Below are positions 1 through 7,221 of a stretch of DNA of 54,208 nucleotides, piece after piece. Each line of letters begins with the position of its first letter. Positions within the stretch are counted from its first letter, which is position 1. Source of the DNA: Methylophilales bacterium UBA4017 (GTDB taxonomy: Bacteria; Pseudomonadota; Gammaproteobacteria; Burkholderiales; Methylophilaceae); the NCBI GenBank assembly GCA_002384685.1, contig DGAZ01000018.1, positions 1 to 54,208 of the forward strand, read 5' to 3'. The notes beneath the pieces were generated by a model. It ran no database searches, had not been told where the DNA came from, and saw only the letters and a program-made list of their open reading frames with translations. Position numbers and translations under genes: made by a program.

Positions 1-5
1 GCCAT
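1..5 (-). CDS. tuf: Start of a gene, probably elongation factor Tu (partial)
   Basis: Only the first five coding bases lie in the window. On the minus strand an ATG at 5..3 is followed by GC, which fits Met-Ala, the usual EF-Tu start. An AAAGGA ribosome binding site at 14-19 sits 8 nt upstream. The four tRNAs immediately upstream (Thr-TGT, Tyr, Gly, Thr-GGT) are in the order that precedes tufB in E. coli and many other proteobacteria. The identity is inferred from that context; the protein itself cannot be seen. Confidence 0.55.
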
Positions 6-66
6 AATCTTTTTCCTTTGTTAAACAACTTCTACATAAAAATATTAAAATCATCAATTCAAAAAC

Positions 67-141
<75 letters not shown>

Positions 142-160
142 TGATTCAAAAAACCGAATC

Positions 161-236
161 TGGAGCGGGCGACGAGGTTCGAACTCGCGACATTTAGTTT
201 GGAAAACTAATGCTCTACCAACTGAGCTACACCCGC
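161..236 (-). tRNA. glyT: tRNA-Gly (anticodon TCC)
   Basis: Minus-strand cloverleaf with acceptor GCGGGTG, anticodon stem TTAGT/ACTAA, loop TTTCCAA (anticodon TCC), a T-arm with GTTCGAAC, and an encoded CCA end. It is the third tRNA of the cluster. Confidence 0.97.
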
Positions 237-281
237 ATACCCATACTAAACCCGACAAATAGCAGTAAAAGCCTTTTTTAA

Positions 282-366
282 TGGTGGAGGGAGAAGGATT
301 CGAACCTTCGTACTCTGAGAGAACGGATTTACAGTCCGTCGCCTTTAACCACTCGGCCACCCCTCC
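282..366 (-). tRNA. tyrU: tRNA-Tyr (anticodon GTA)
   Basis: An 85-nt type II tRNA on the minus strand with a long variable arm. The acceptor GGAGGGG pairs with TCCCTCC (one G-T pair), the anticodon loop is CTGTAAA (GTA), and CCA is encoded. Its length and anticodon separate it from leucine and serine tRNAs. Confidence 0.97.
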
Positions 367-438
367 CAACCGAACCCAAAATTATGTTATGTTTGACAGA
401 ATTTGTCAATAAAAATAATAGCTTAAATTAAAAAGATT

Positions 439-514
439 TGGTGCCCTCTGTCGGATTCGAACTGACGACCTACGCATTACAAGTGCGTTGCTCTACCAAC
501 TGAGCTAAGAGGGC
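439..514 (-). tRNA. thrU: tRNA-Thr (anticodon TGT)
   Basis: First tRNA of the cluster in transcription order. On the minus strand, acceptor GCCCTCT pairs with AGAGGGC, the anticodon loop is CTTGTAA (TGT), the T-arm contains GTTCGAAT, and CCA is encoded. A promoter-like sequence lies directly upstream. Confidence 0.97.
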
Positions 515-529
515 TTTAAAAAAAATGTA

Positions 530-557
530 ACTATATCAAATTTTTATTCTTTGGCGA
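530..557 (-). promoter_or_regulatory. Candidate sigma70 promoter of the tRNA-tuf operon
   Basis: On the minus strand a -35-like TCGCCA (552-557) is separated by 16 nt from TATAGT (530-535). The expected transcription start near 523 is about 9 nt before the first tRNA, a usual leader length for tRNA operons. The -10 matches at 5 of 6 positions and the -35 at 4 of 6. The 52-nt gap after sspB holds nothing else. Confidence 0.5.
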
Positions 558-566
558 TATATTTTT

Positions 567-956
567 TTATTTTACTAACTTCAAATAGCTTTTTTTTATC
601 TTATTAGAAGGATTTAATGCTTCTTTGTCAGCTTTGCTAATATTTTTATTTAAGCTTGCTTTAAAATAAAGTCCCTCATGATTTTCAGCAGCATAAATCG
701 ATTTTACCGAGCCTATTGGTACAGTTACCGACTCGTTAATGCCTGAAAATCTTGCTGAAAATGATATGAATTCATTGGTAATAAGAAGTTTGGCAACTGA
801 TGATGGTGCTATATTTAAAATAATTTCATTATTTTTAACATGACTTTTAGGTGCTATAACGGCACTATTGACCTCTGCCAAGATATAAGGCGTTAGTCCC
901 TCATCAACACACCAATCAAATATTGCTCTTATTAAGTAAGGTTTTGTAGATTCCAT
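567..956 (-). CDS. sspB: ClpXP protease specificity-enhancing factor SspB
   Basis: SspB is an adaptor that binds ssrA-tagged proteins from stalled ribosomes and delivers them to ClpXP. The N-terminus (TKPYLIRAIFDWCVDEGLTP) matches the family's substrate-binding domain, which fills about residues 4-105. The protein is 129 aa, shorter than E. coli SspB (about 165), because the flexible linker is short. The C-terminal tail YLKLVK still resembles the ClpX-binding peptide. It follows sspA by 9 nt, so the two are co-transcribed as in other proteobacteria. No strong Shine-Dalgarno is visible. Confidence 0.93.
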   Translation of the reverse strand: MESTKPYLIRAIFDWCVDEGLTPYILAEVNSAVIAPKSHVKNNEIILNIAPSSVAKLLITNEFISFSARFSGINESVTVPIGSVKSIYAAENHEGLYFKASLNKNISKADKEALNPSNKIKKSYLKLVK

Positions 957-965
957 TTTAACTTA

Positions 966-1565
966 CTAGGGACGCATAGCTTTTTCCGCAGGAGACATAG
1001 CCTCATGAAACAAGGGTCTTTCAAATATTTTGTTTGCATACTTTAGTAATGGAGCGCAACTGCTTGGCAGCTTGATATCATAATGATCTAATCTCCATAA
1101 AAGTGGGGCAATAGCAACATCCAACATTGAGTACTCTTCATGAAGGAGGTAAGGCTGTTTACCTAAAATTGGGCTGATTTGTATCAACACATCGGTAACT
1201 ACTTTTCTTGCACTGTCCGCTTTTAACTTTTCGTTAGACTCTAAATCATGCATATGCACAAATAGCTGATTTTCAAAATCTTTTAAAAACAACCTTGCGC
1301 GCGCCCTCATTACTGGGTCGGGTGGCATCAATTGTGGATGAGGAAATCTCTCATCTATGTATTCATTGATAATATTAGCATCCGTAAGCACTAAATCACG
1401 CTCAACTAGAACAGGGGAGTCTGAGTATGGGCTCAGAATAGCTAAGTCTTCAGGTTTATTGGTTAAATCGACATCAATAACTTCGAAGTCCATGCCTTTT
1501 TCAAAAAGAACAATACGACATCTATGGCTAAATGGATCTACAGAGTTTGAATATAATTTCATCAT
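966..1565 (-). CDS. sspA: Stringent starvation protein A, GST-fold
   Basis: SspA is a glutathione-transferase-fold protein without transferase activity that binds RNA polymerase and alters transcription under starvation or acid stress. The 199-aa product has an N-terminal thioredoxin-like domain (about 1-80) and a helical C-terminal domain. The surface PHP motif (residues 75-77, in FPHPQLMP) known to matter in E. coli SspA is present. The start is MMK; either ATG could be used. It lies 5 nt after petC and just before sspB, an arrangement common in beta- and gammaproteobacteria. Confidence 0.93.
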   Translation of the reverse strand: MMKLYSNSVDPFSHRCRIVLFEKGMDFEVIDVDLTNKPEDLAILSPYSDSPVLVERDLVLTDANIINEYIDERFPHPQLMPPDPVMRARARLFLKDFENQLFVHMHDLESNEKLKADSARKVVTDVLIQISPILGKQPYLLHEEYSMLDVAIAPLLWRLDHYDIKLPSSCAPLLKYANKIFERPLFHEAMSPAEKAMRP

Positions 1566-1570
1566 AATTT

Positions 1571-2269
1571 TTATTTAATATTTTTCCAATATTCCTTTTT
1601 AAGATTAATTGCCAAAACTAATAGCAAGAAAAGAAAAGCGAGCACATAGTAACCTATTTGCTTTCTTTTTTGTTGATTAGGCTCCGCCATAAAAACCATA
1701 TAATTAGTAATGTCTCCAATAAACTGATCATATTCTTTAGGGGACAACTTTCCTGGTCTTTGCAAAACTAACTCATAAGTCTTTGGGTCTAAAATCTGCT
1801 CCCCCTGGAGCTCCCATAATATATGAGGCATAGCAGAGTTTTTATACACACTATTGTTCCAACCCATTTCACGGGAAGTGTCTCGATAAAAGCCTCTAAG
1901 ATAACTATAAATCCAATCTTCCCCCCTAGATCTTGCAGTAACTGTAAGGTTTGGTGGTGCGGCCCCAAACCATTTTTTAGCATCATCCGCGCCCATAGAA
2001 ATACTCATGGGGTTACCAATTTTGTCTGAAGTAAAAAGTAGATCTTTCTTAATTGTCTCCTCACTTAGACCAATTAATTGTAATTGGTTATAACGCATAT
2101 AGCTTGCGCTATGACAATTTAAGCAATAGTTTATAAAATTTCGAGCCCCACGTTGCAGTGATTGTTTATCTTCAAGGTTCACTGGTGCCTTTAAAAGTTG
2201 AATATCGCTTGCACCTAACGACAAGTGAATACTAAATAATAAACATATGGCGAGTATTAATTTTTTCAT
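1571..2269 (-). CDS. petC: Ubiquinol-cytochrome c reductase, cytochrome c1 subunit
   Basis: Cytochrome c1 takes electrons from the Rieske protein and passes them to soluble cytochrome c. The 232-aa protein has a signal peptide (about 1-20), a haem-attachment motif C49-L-N-C52-H53, a likely axial Met147 (in NSAMPH), and one C-terminal transmembrane anchor (about 206-225) followed by lysines. Its start overlaps the petB stop by 4 nt (ATGA), suggesting translational coupling. Haem is probably attached by the ResB/CcsA system encoded upstream at 18821-21860. Confidence 0.96.
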   Translation of the reverse strand: MKKLILAICLLFSIHLSLGASDIQLLKAPVNLEDKQSLQRGARNFINYCLNCHSASYMRYNQLQLIGLSEETIKKDLLFTSDKIGNPMSISMGADDAKKWFGAAPPNLTVTARSRGEDWIYSYLRGFYRDTSREMGWNNSVYKNSAMPHILWELQGEQILDPKTYELVLQRPGKLSPKEYDQFIGDITNYMVFMAEPNQQKRKQIGYYVLAFLFLLLVLAINLKKEYWKNIK

Positions 2270-3564
2270 GGCATGGTTACCCTGTTTGGAACAGTCTTAG
2301 TCTTATCTTTTTTGCTATAAAAGGGCATTAAAATAAAAAATAAAAAATATATTATTGTAAAAATTCTAGCGACAAAAGTTGCTATATCACCATTGCCCAA
2401 TAGTGGTACCGCGCTACTGAATTGACCCCAAATATTTGAAGGAACAGTCCCCAAATAACCAAGAACAAAAAAACTTAGTACGAATGCAGTTAGCCATTTT
2501 TTATAGAGCAGGCCTTTATAACGAATGGATCTGACCGGGCTCTTGTCAAGCCATGGGACAAAAAAGAAAATTAAAACAGAAAGTCCCATAGCAGCAACGC
2601 CAGGGAATTGGCTGTTTAGAATAGGCGGCACAGCACGAAGAATTGAATAATATGGGGTGAAATACCATACCGGTGCAATATGGTCTGGAGTTACTAAAGG
2701 ATTTGCAGGAACAAAATTATTATGCTCTAAGAAGTAACCTCCCATTTCCGGGGCAAAAAATATAATAGATGCAAATACAATCAAGAAAACAGATAAACCA
2801 ATCAAATCTTTGACGGTGTAGTAGGGATGGAAAGGAATACCGTCCAAAGGTATTCCCGTCTTTTTATCTTTAAACGCTTTAATCTCAACTCCATCCGGAT
2901 TATTAGACCCAACCTCATGAAGAGCAATTAAATGCCCAAAAATCAAACCAGCTAAGGCAAGAGGAAGGGCAATAACATGGAACGCAAAAAAACGATTTAA
3001 AGTTGCGTCTGAAACAAGGTAATCTCCCCGGACCCATTCTGCTAAGTCAGGACCAATAAAAGGAATAGTTGTGAATAGGTTAACAATTACCTGCGCGCCC
3101 CAATAAGACATTTGGCCCCAAGGCAATAAATATCCAAAAAAAGCCTCCGCCATCAATAAAAGAAAGATTAAAACACCGAATAACCACAGCAATTCACGTG
3201 GTTTTTTATATGACCCGTACATTAACCCTCTGAACATATGAAGATAAATGACAACGAAAAATAATGATGCTCCAGTTGAATGCATATAACGTATAAGCCA
3301 TCCAAACGATACATCACGCATAATATATTCTACTGATGCAAATGCCTCTGCCGCATCAGGCTTATAATGCATTGTTAAGAAAATTCCAGTCAAAATTTGC
3401 ATCACAAAAACAAACAAAGCCAGTGCGCCAAAAAAATACCAAAAATTAAAATTCTTTGGAGCGTAGTATTCGGTTAAATGGTTTTTTATAAATGATGATA
3501 GCGGAAACCTTTCATCTATCCAGCCAATTAAGCCCGTTGATTCGTTATTCTTGCTATTAGCCAT
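2266..3564 (-). CDS. petB: Ubiquinol-cytochrome c reductase, cytochrome b subunit
   Basis: This is the membrane core of complex III, carrying both b haems and the quinol sites. The 432-aa protein has about eight transmembrane helices. Four haem-ligand histidines are visible at H95/H109 and H196/H211, with the expected 13- and 14-residue separations. The Qo-site motif reads PVWY rather than PEWY, the variant typical of beta- and gammaproteobacteria. It is a full-length fused cytochrome b, not split into b6 and subunit IV. It starts 2 nt after petA. Confidence 0.97.
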   Translation of the reverse strand: MANSKNNESTGLIGWIDERFPLSSFIKNHLTEYYAPKNFNFWYFFGALALFVFVMQILTGIFLTMHYKPDAAEAFASVEYIMRDVSFGWLIRYMHSTGASLFFVVIYLHMFRGLMYGSYKKPRELLWLFGVLIFLLLMAEAFFGYLLPWGQMSYWGAQVIVNLFTTIPFIGPDLAEWVRGDYLVSDATLNRFFAFHVIALPLALAGLIFGHLIALHEVGSNNPDGVEIKAFKDKKTGIPLDGIPFHPYYTVKDLIGLSVFLIVFASIIFFAPEMGGYFLEHNNFVPANPLVTPDHIAPVWYFTPYYSILRAVPPILNSQFPGVAAMGLSVLIFFFVPWLDKSPVRSIRYKGLLYKKWLTAFVLSFFVLGYLGTVPSNIWGQFSSAVPLLGNGDIATFVARIFTIIYFLFFILMPFYSKKDKTKTVPNRVTMP

Positions 3565-3566
3565 TC

Positions 3567-4169
3567 TTAAGCTTTCTCCTCTTGGTCTTCGCCAATAATA
3601 ATTATATTATCATCCAAATATTTATGAGGAGGAACGACAAGGTTTGTTGGTGCAGGAGACCCCTTATACACTCTGCCTGCTAAATCAAATTTTGAGCCAT
3701 GGCATGGGCAGAAAAAACCACCCTCCCATTCATTCCCCATGTCACCTTTTTTCTCTAGTTTCGGTGAAGGTGAGCAGCCCAAATGCGTGCAAATACCAAC
3801 CACAACCAAAACATTTGATTTGATAGATCTGGTGGCATTCTGACAGTAGGTTGGTTGTTGTGATACTACCTTAAGATTTGGGTCGGAAAGATTATTGTTC
3901 TTGACGTCCAGGGACTTAAGCATATCCTTTGATCGATTCAAAATCCATACTGGCTGGCCACGCCATTCAGTTGTTTTTATTTCTCCGGGCCCGACTGAAC
4001 CGACATCAAACTCCACAGCAGCACCAGCCGCTTTAGCTTTTTCACTTGGAAGCATACTTGAAGCAAAAGGTAGGGCTAGGGCAGAAGCGCCAATTGCTCC
4101 TGTAACCGATGTTGCCGCCAATAAAAACTTTCTTCGTTTAAGGTCGACTTTGTTGTTACCGTTTGCCAT
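3567..4169 (-). CDS. petA: Ubiquinol-cytochrome c reductase, Rieske iron-sulfur subunit
   Basis: The Rieske subunit carries the 2Fe-2S cluster that oxidises ubiquinol. Cluster motifs are C127-T-H-L-G-C132 and C154-P-C-H157. The N-terminus carries a twin-arginine signal (KRRKFLLAA, residues 11-19) followed by a hydrophobic stretch that stays as the membrane anchor. The protein is 200 aa, usual for the family. It is the first gene of petABC and has its own promoter-like element upstream. The Tat translocase that should export it is encoded immediately upstream. Confidence 0.97.
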   Translation of the reverse strand: MANGNNKVDLKRRKFLLAATSVTGAIGASALALPFASSMLPSEKAKAAGAAVEFDVGSVGPGEIKTTEWRGQPVWILNRSKDMLKSLDVKNNNLSDPNLKVVSQQPTYCQNATRSIKSNVLVVVGICTHLGCSPSPKLEKKGDMGNEWEGGFFCPCHGSKFDLAGRVYKGSPAPTNLVVPPHKYLDDNIIIIGEDQEEKA

Positions 4170-4239
4170 GAAATAAATCCTATATCTTAATAAGGTAATG
4201 AGGGGGTTAGGTTAAAACCATAACTTTCAAATGCTGCAT

Positions 4240-4248
4240 ATTATACCA
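4240..4248 (-). promoter_or_regulatory. petA: Candidate extended -10 promoter of petABC
   Basis: In the 96-nt gap between tatC and petA the minus strand reads TGGTATAAT, a perfect TATAAT with the TGn extension at the right distance. No good -35 is visible, which extended -10 promoters tolerate. The predicted start leaves a leader of about 65 nt before petA. The gap is unusually wide for this cluster, supporting a real promoter here. Confidence 0.5.
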
Positions 4249-4265
4249 AATCTGACAGGCCTAAA

Positions 4266-4982
4266 TCATCTTAGTTTTATTTTTTTTGAAAGTACAATTC
4301 CAATTTCATACAAGAAGTATACGGGTATGGCTAAAAGTATCTGGGAGATGATATCTGGCGGGGTAAAAATTGCTCCGAACACAAATGAAAATGCAAAGAA
4401 ATAAGAGCGATTTTTTTGGAACGTAACAATCTCAATCCATTCGAACTTTACTGATGAAATAATTATCAGTGGTATTTGAAATGCTAATCCAAAAGCTATG
4501 AATAAGGCGATTATCATTTCCAAGTAATTAGAAATATCAATCATTAAACCTACGTCTTTTGGAGTTATGGAAACAAAAAAGTGGAAAATTGCTGGAAATA
4601 CAATAAAGTAAACAAAGATTGCTGCGAGCATAAACAAAAAGAAAGAAAATAAAAATAAAAAAGTGGCGAAAAATTTTTCTTTTTTATATAAACCTGGAGC
4701 TACAAAACTCCAAATATGATAAAAAATAATTGGGTATGAAACAATAAATGCTATTAAAGCGGTAATTTTAAAAGGAACAATAAATGTTGCCGACAGTTTT
4801 GTGCTAATAATTGATCCATTTAATATTGCTAACTCATCTAAAAGAGGTTGTGCAAAAAATTCATAAATATTAGTTGAGAATGGTATTAAAATTATTACTA
4901 AGGCTAGGTATATTAATAATGACTTAATTAATACCGATCTTAGTTCCAGCAATTGCTCAAAAAAGTTTTTTTTAATGTTCAA
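4266..4982 (-). CDS. tatC: Sec-independent protein translocase TatC
   Basis: TatC is the receptor of the twin-arginine translocase, recognising RR signal peptides of folded proteins. The 238-aa product has six predicted transmembrane helices and the family's N-terminal helical segment before the first helix (FFEQLLELRSVLIKSLL). The start codon is TTG at 4982, overlapping the tatB stop as TTGA. No downstream Met would keep the N-terminal ELR region, so the TTG start is favoured. Rieske (petA), a known type of Tat substrate, is the next gene. Confidence 0.95.
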   Translation of the reverse strand: MNIKKNFFEQLLELRSVLIKSLLIYLALVIILIPFSTNIYEFFAQPLLDELAILNGSIISTKLSATFIVPFKITALIAFIVSYPIIFYHIWSFVAPGLYKKEKFFATFLFLFSFFLFMLAAIFVYFIVFPAIFHFFVSITPKDVGLMIDISNYLEMIIALFIAFGLAFQIPLIIISSVKFEWIEIVTFQKNRSYFFAFSFVFGAIFTPPDIISQILLAIPVYFLYEIGIVLSKKIKLR

Positions 4983-5200
4983 TTCTTTCTTGATCTACTT
5001 TTGATTTCTTTTTCAATGTTTTTAAGCTCTTTAAATCTATCCTCTGTATCTATTTCATTTTTTATTTCAAGAATAAAGTTTTTAGTTTTTTGTGTAATTT
5101 TTCCTAATGCACGAGCAAGGGTAGGTAAGTTTTTAGGAGCGACGAAAATTATAATTGCTAAAATAATTACAAACAGCTCTGAGATTGATATGTCGAACAT
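4979..5200 (-). CDS. tatB: Sec-independent protein translocase TatB
   Basis: TatB forms the substrate receptor complex with TatC. The 73-aa protein starts MFDISISELFVI, typical of TatB rather than TatA, with one N-terminal transmembrane helix (about 7-20), a hinge (APKNLP), and a charged amphipathic helix. It is much shorter than E. coli TatB (171 aa), lacking most of the C-terminal tail. It sits 2 nt after tatA and overlaps tatC. Confidence 0.9.
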   Translation of the reverse strand: MFDISISELFVIILAIIIFVAPKNLPTLARALGKITQKTKNFILEIKNEIDTEDRFKELKNIEKEIKSRSRKN

Positions 5201-5202
5201 GC

Positions 5203-5382
5203 TTAATTATTTTTCTTAGCCCTGCTTTTTTTCTTAACTGTAGATTTTTTTTCTGAGTTGACTCCATCTTTAAAGTTTTTGACTGCTGCACCCAAATCAG
5301 CTCCTATATTTTTCAATCTTCCAGCACCGAATAAGACCAAAACAATTCCTAACACGATCACTAGCTCCCAAATACCTGGCAT
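5203..5382 (-). CDS. tatA: Sec-independent protein translocase TatA
   Basis: TatA polymerises to form the Tat transport channel. The protein has an N-terminal transmembrane helix (MPGIWELVIVLGIVLVLF), the conserved FG-xx-RL hinge, an amphipathic helix with IGADLGAAVKNFKDG, and a lysine-rich tail. Two ATGs are possible. The AAGGAG site (5389-5394) directly abuts the first (5388) but lies 6 nt before the second (5382), so I place the start at 5382, giving 59 aa. It follows hinT closely and leads tatABC. Confidence 0.92.
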   Translation of the reverse strand: MPGIWELVIVLGIVLVLFGAGRLKNIGADLGAAVKNFKDGVNSEKKSTVKKKSRAKKNN

Positions 5383-5393
5383 ATTCATCTCCT

Positions 5394-5729
5394 TTATATT
5401 TTAACTAACTGTTCACTTCCACCGTACATATGAAAATGCATATGGAACACTTCCTGGCCACCTTCCTTTCCTGTATTAATCATTATTCTAAAACCTTTTA
5501 AGTGATTTTCTTTTGCTAACTTTGGCGCTAGTAAGAGCATTTTAGATAATATGTTTTGGTGGTTTTGGTTGCATCCTGAGAGGTTATCAATATGCTCTTT
5601 TGGAATAATTAAAATATGTACCTTATCTATTGGATTGATGTCCTTAAAAGCTAACAGGTCTTCATCTTCATATACTATTGAGGAAGGTATTTCTTTCTCT
5701 GCTATCTTACAAAAAATACAATCGGTCAT
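5394..5729 (-). CDS. hinT: HIT-family nucleotide-binding protein (HinT-like)
   Basis: HinT proteins hydrolyse purine nucleoside phosphoramidates such as AMP-lysine. The 111-aa protein opens with the zinc-type CIFCKIAEKEIPS motif and ends near the catalytic histidine triad HMHFHMYGG (H-x-H-x-H). An AGGG site 6 nt upstream supports the start. Its position between hisE and tatA is common in betaproteobacteria; no functional link to histidine synthesis is implied. Confidence 0.94.
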   Translation of the reverse strand: MTDCIFCKIAEKEIPSSIVYEDEDLLAFKDINPIDKVHILIIPKEHIDNLSGCNQNHQNILSKMLLLAPKLAKENHLKGFRIMINTGKEGGQEVFHMHFHMYGGSEQLVKI

Positions 5730-5752
5730 AACAATCCCTATTAAAATTTACC

Positions 5753-6070
5753 TTACTCTCTATTTTTTTTTTCTTCAATCCCGGAAATTCCTTCCCTTCG
5801 CCTTAGTTCATCAACAACATCAACTACGCATAGGTTTTTTTTCGAGAGAAGAACTAGGCAATGAAACCAAAGGTCCGCTATTTCATGAATTAACTCATTA
5901 TCATTATCTGACTTTGCAGCAATAATAGTTTCAGCTGCTTCCTCTCCGATTTTTTTTAAAATCTCATTTAAACCCTTTTTATGTAGATGCGCAGTATAGG
6001 AGAGGTTAGGATCATTATCTTTCTTAGATTTAATAATGTTTAATAAATCTTCCAAGTATTCATTTGTCAT
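5753..6070 (-). CDS. hisE: Phosphoribosyl-ATP pyrophosphohydrolase
   Basis: HisE hydrolyses phosphoribosyl-ATP to phosphoribosyl-AMP, step two of histidine synthesis. The core MazG-like fold shows EEAAETIIAAK and the helix ELIHEIADLWFHCLVLL. The frame is open further upstream, but that extension (MKLRSMIKLL...) is only a reading of hisI in another frame. MTNEYLEDLL at 6070 matches family starts, giving 105 aa and an 11-nt overlap with hisI. The 3' end contains a run of ten A bases. HisE and HisI are separate proteins here, not fused. Confidence 0.93.
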   Translation of the reverse strand: MTNEYLEDLLNIIKSKKDNDPNLSYTAHLHKKGLNEILKKIGEEAAETIIAAKSDNDNELIHEIADLWFHCLVLLSKKNLCVVDVVDELRRREGISGIEEKKNRE

Positions 6071-6464
6071 TTTTTTTCTCATACATGTCATTAGGATCCC
6101 TAATAACTTTATCATTGATCTCAATTTCATTGGTGTGCATATTAATGCGATTAAAGAAACAACCCTCTCTTCCAGTATGGCAGCTTATTCCTCCTTCTTG
6201 CCTGATCGTTAACAAAAGAACATCGTAGTCACAGTCCAAATGAATATCTTCGATCAATTGATAATTTCCAGACTCCTCACCCTTTACCCATAATTTATTT
6301 CTTGATCTAGACCAATAAACCGCTTTTTTATGCGCCAGTGATTGTTCAAGGCTTATTCGATTCATCCAAGCAAACATAACAACCCTCTTGGATATAGAGT
6401 CCTGAACAATAACGGGTAGCAACCCATCCTCATCCCAGACAATGTTGTCAATCCAATTACTCAT
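6060..6464 (-). CDS. hisI: Phosphoribosyl-AMP cyclohydrolase
   Basis: HisI opens the adenine ring of phosphoribosyl-AMP, step three of histidine synthesis. The 134-aa protein shows the family core: VVMFAWMNRISLEQS, the YWSRSRNKLWVKGEESGN block, DCDYD, and the zinc-ligand region ISCHTGREGCFF. Its ATG overlaps the hisF stop by 4 nt. Confidence 0.96.
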   Translation of the reverse strand: MSNWIDNIVWDEDGLLPVIVQDSISKRVVMFAWMNRISLEQSLAHKKAVYWSRSRNKLWVKGEESGNYQLIEDIHLDCDYDVLLLTIRQEGGISCHTGREGCFFNRINMHTNEIEINDKVIRDPNDMYEKKNDK

Positions 6465-7219
6465 AATCTAATTTCGATATTATTTTTAGCCATATATTCT
6501 TTTGCTTCTTGTATTGTATATTCTCCATAATGAAAAATACTAGCCGCGAGAACGGCATCAGCTCCACCTTCTTTGACACCATCCACCAAATGCTGCAAAT
6601 TACCTACACCTCCTGAAGCAATGATTGGGACATTAACTTTTTCTGAGATCAATTTATTCAGCTCATTATCAAACCCAGTCTTTGTTCCATCCTTATCCAT
6701 GCTTGTAATTAAAAGCTCTCCTGCGCCTAGATTAACCATTTTCTCTGCCCACAGAATTGCATCAATTCCGGTTGCATTTCGGCCCCCGTGAGTAAAGACC
6801 TCCCAATGATCTTCAACTCTTTTTGCATCTATAGCAACCACTATTGCCTGAGAACCAAATCTTGCAGATGCTTCGGCAACTAAATCTGGATTATTAATAG
6901 CTGAGGTATTTATGCCGACCTTGTCAGCACCAGCATTTAGGAGATTTCTTATGTCCTCACAAGACTTTACGCCGCCGCCAACAGTCAGAGGAATAAAAAT
7001 TTGTTTTGCGACTTTTTCTATGATGTCAAATATTAGCCCCCTACCATCTGAGCTGGCAGTTATATCTAAAAAGGTTATTTCATCTGCTCCTTGCTCATTA
7101 TATTTTTTAGCTATTTCAACAGGATCGCCGGCGTCTTGCAACTCAACAAAATTGATGCCCTTCACTACACGCCCATCCGTAACGTCAAGGCAGGGTATTA
7201 TTCTTTTAGCTACAGTCAT
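6461..7219 (-). CDS. hisF: Imidazole glycerol phosphate synthase, cyclase subunit
   Basis: HisF uses ammonia from HisH to make imidazole glycerol phosphate and AICAR, linking histidine and purine synthesis. The 252-aa (beta/alpha)8 barrel shows RIIPCLDVTDGRVVKG with the catalytic Asp, the phosphate site VGGGVKS, VVAIDAKR, and a second phosphate site IIASGGVG. It is downstream of hisA with a 2-nt gap and coupled to hisI. Confidence 0.97.
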   Translation of the reverse strand: MTVAKRIIPCLDVTDGRVVKGINFVELQDAGDPVEIAKKYNEQGADEITFLDITASSDGRGLIFDIIEKVAKQIFIPLTVGGGVKSCEDIRNLLNAGADKVGINTSAINNPDLVAEASARFGSQAIVVAIDAKRVEDHWEVFTHGGRNATGIDAILWAEKMVNLGAGELLITSMDKDGTKTGFDNELNKLISEKVNVPIIASGGVGNLQHLVDGVKEGGADAVLAASIFHYGEYTIQEAKEYMAKNNIEIRL

Positions 7220-7221
7220 GC

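Noticed and set aside
1789..2029. Open frames on both strands inside petC
   Set aside because: Shadow frames of cytochrome c1; no independent start signal or protein similarity.
6071..6130. Longer N-terminus for hisE
   Set aside because: The extra 20 residues are hisI sequence read in another frame; MTNEYLEDLL at 6070 matches family starts.
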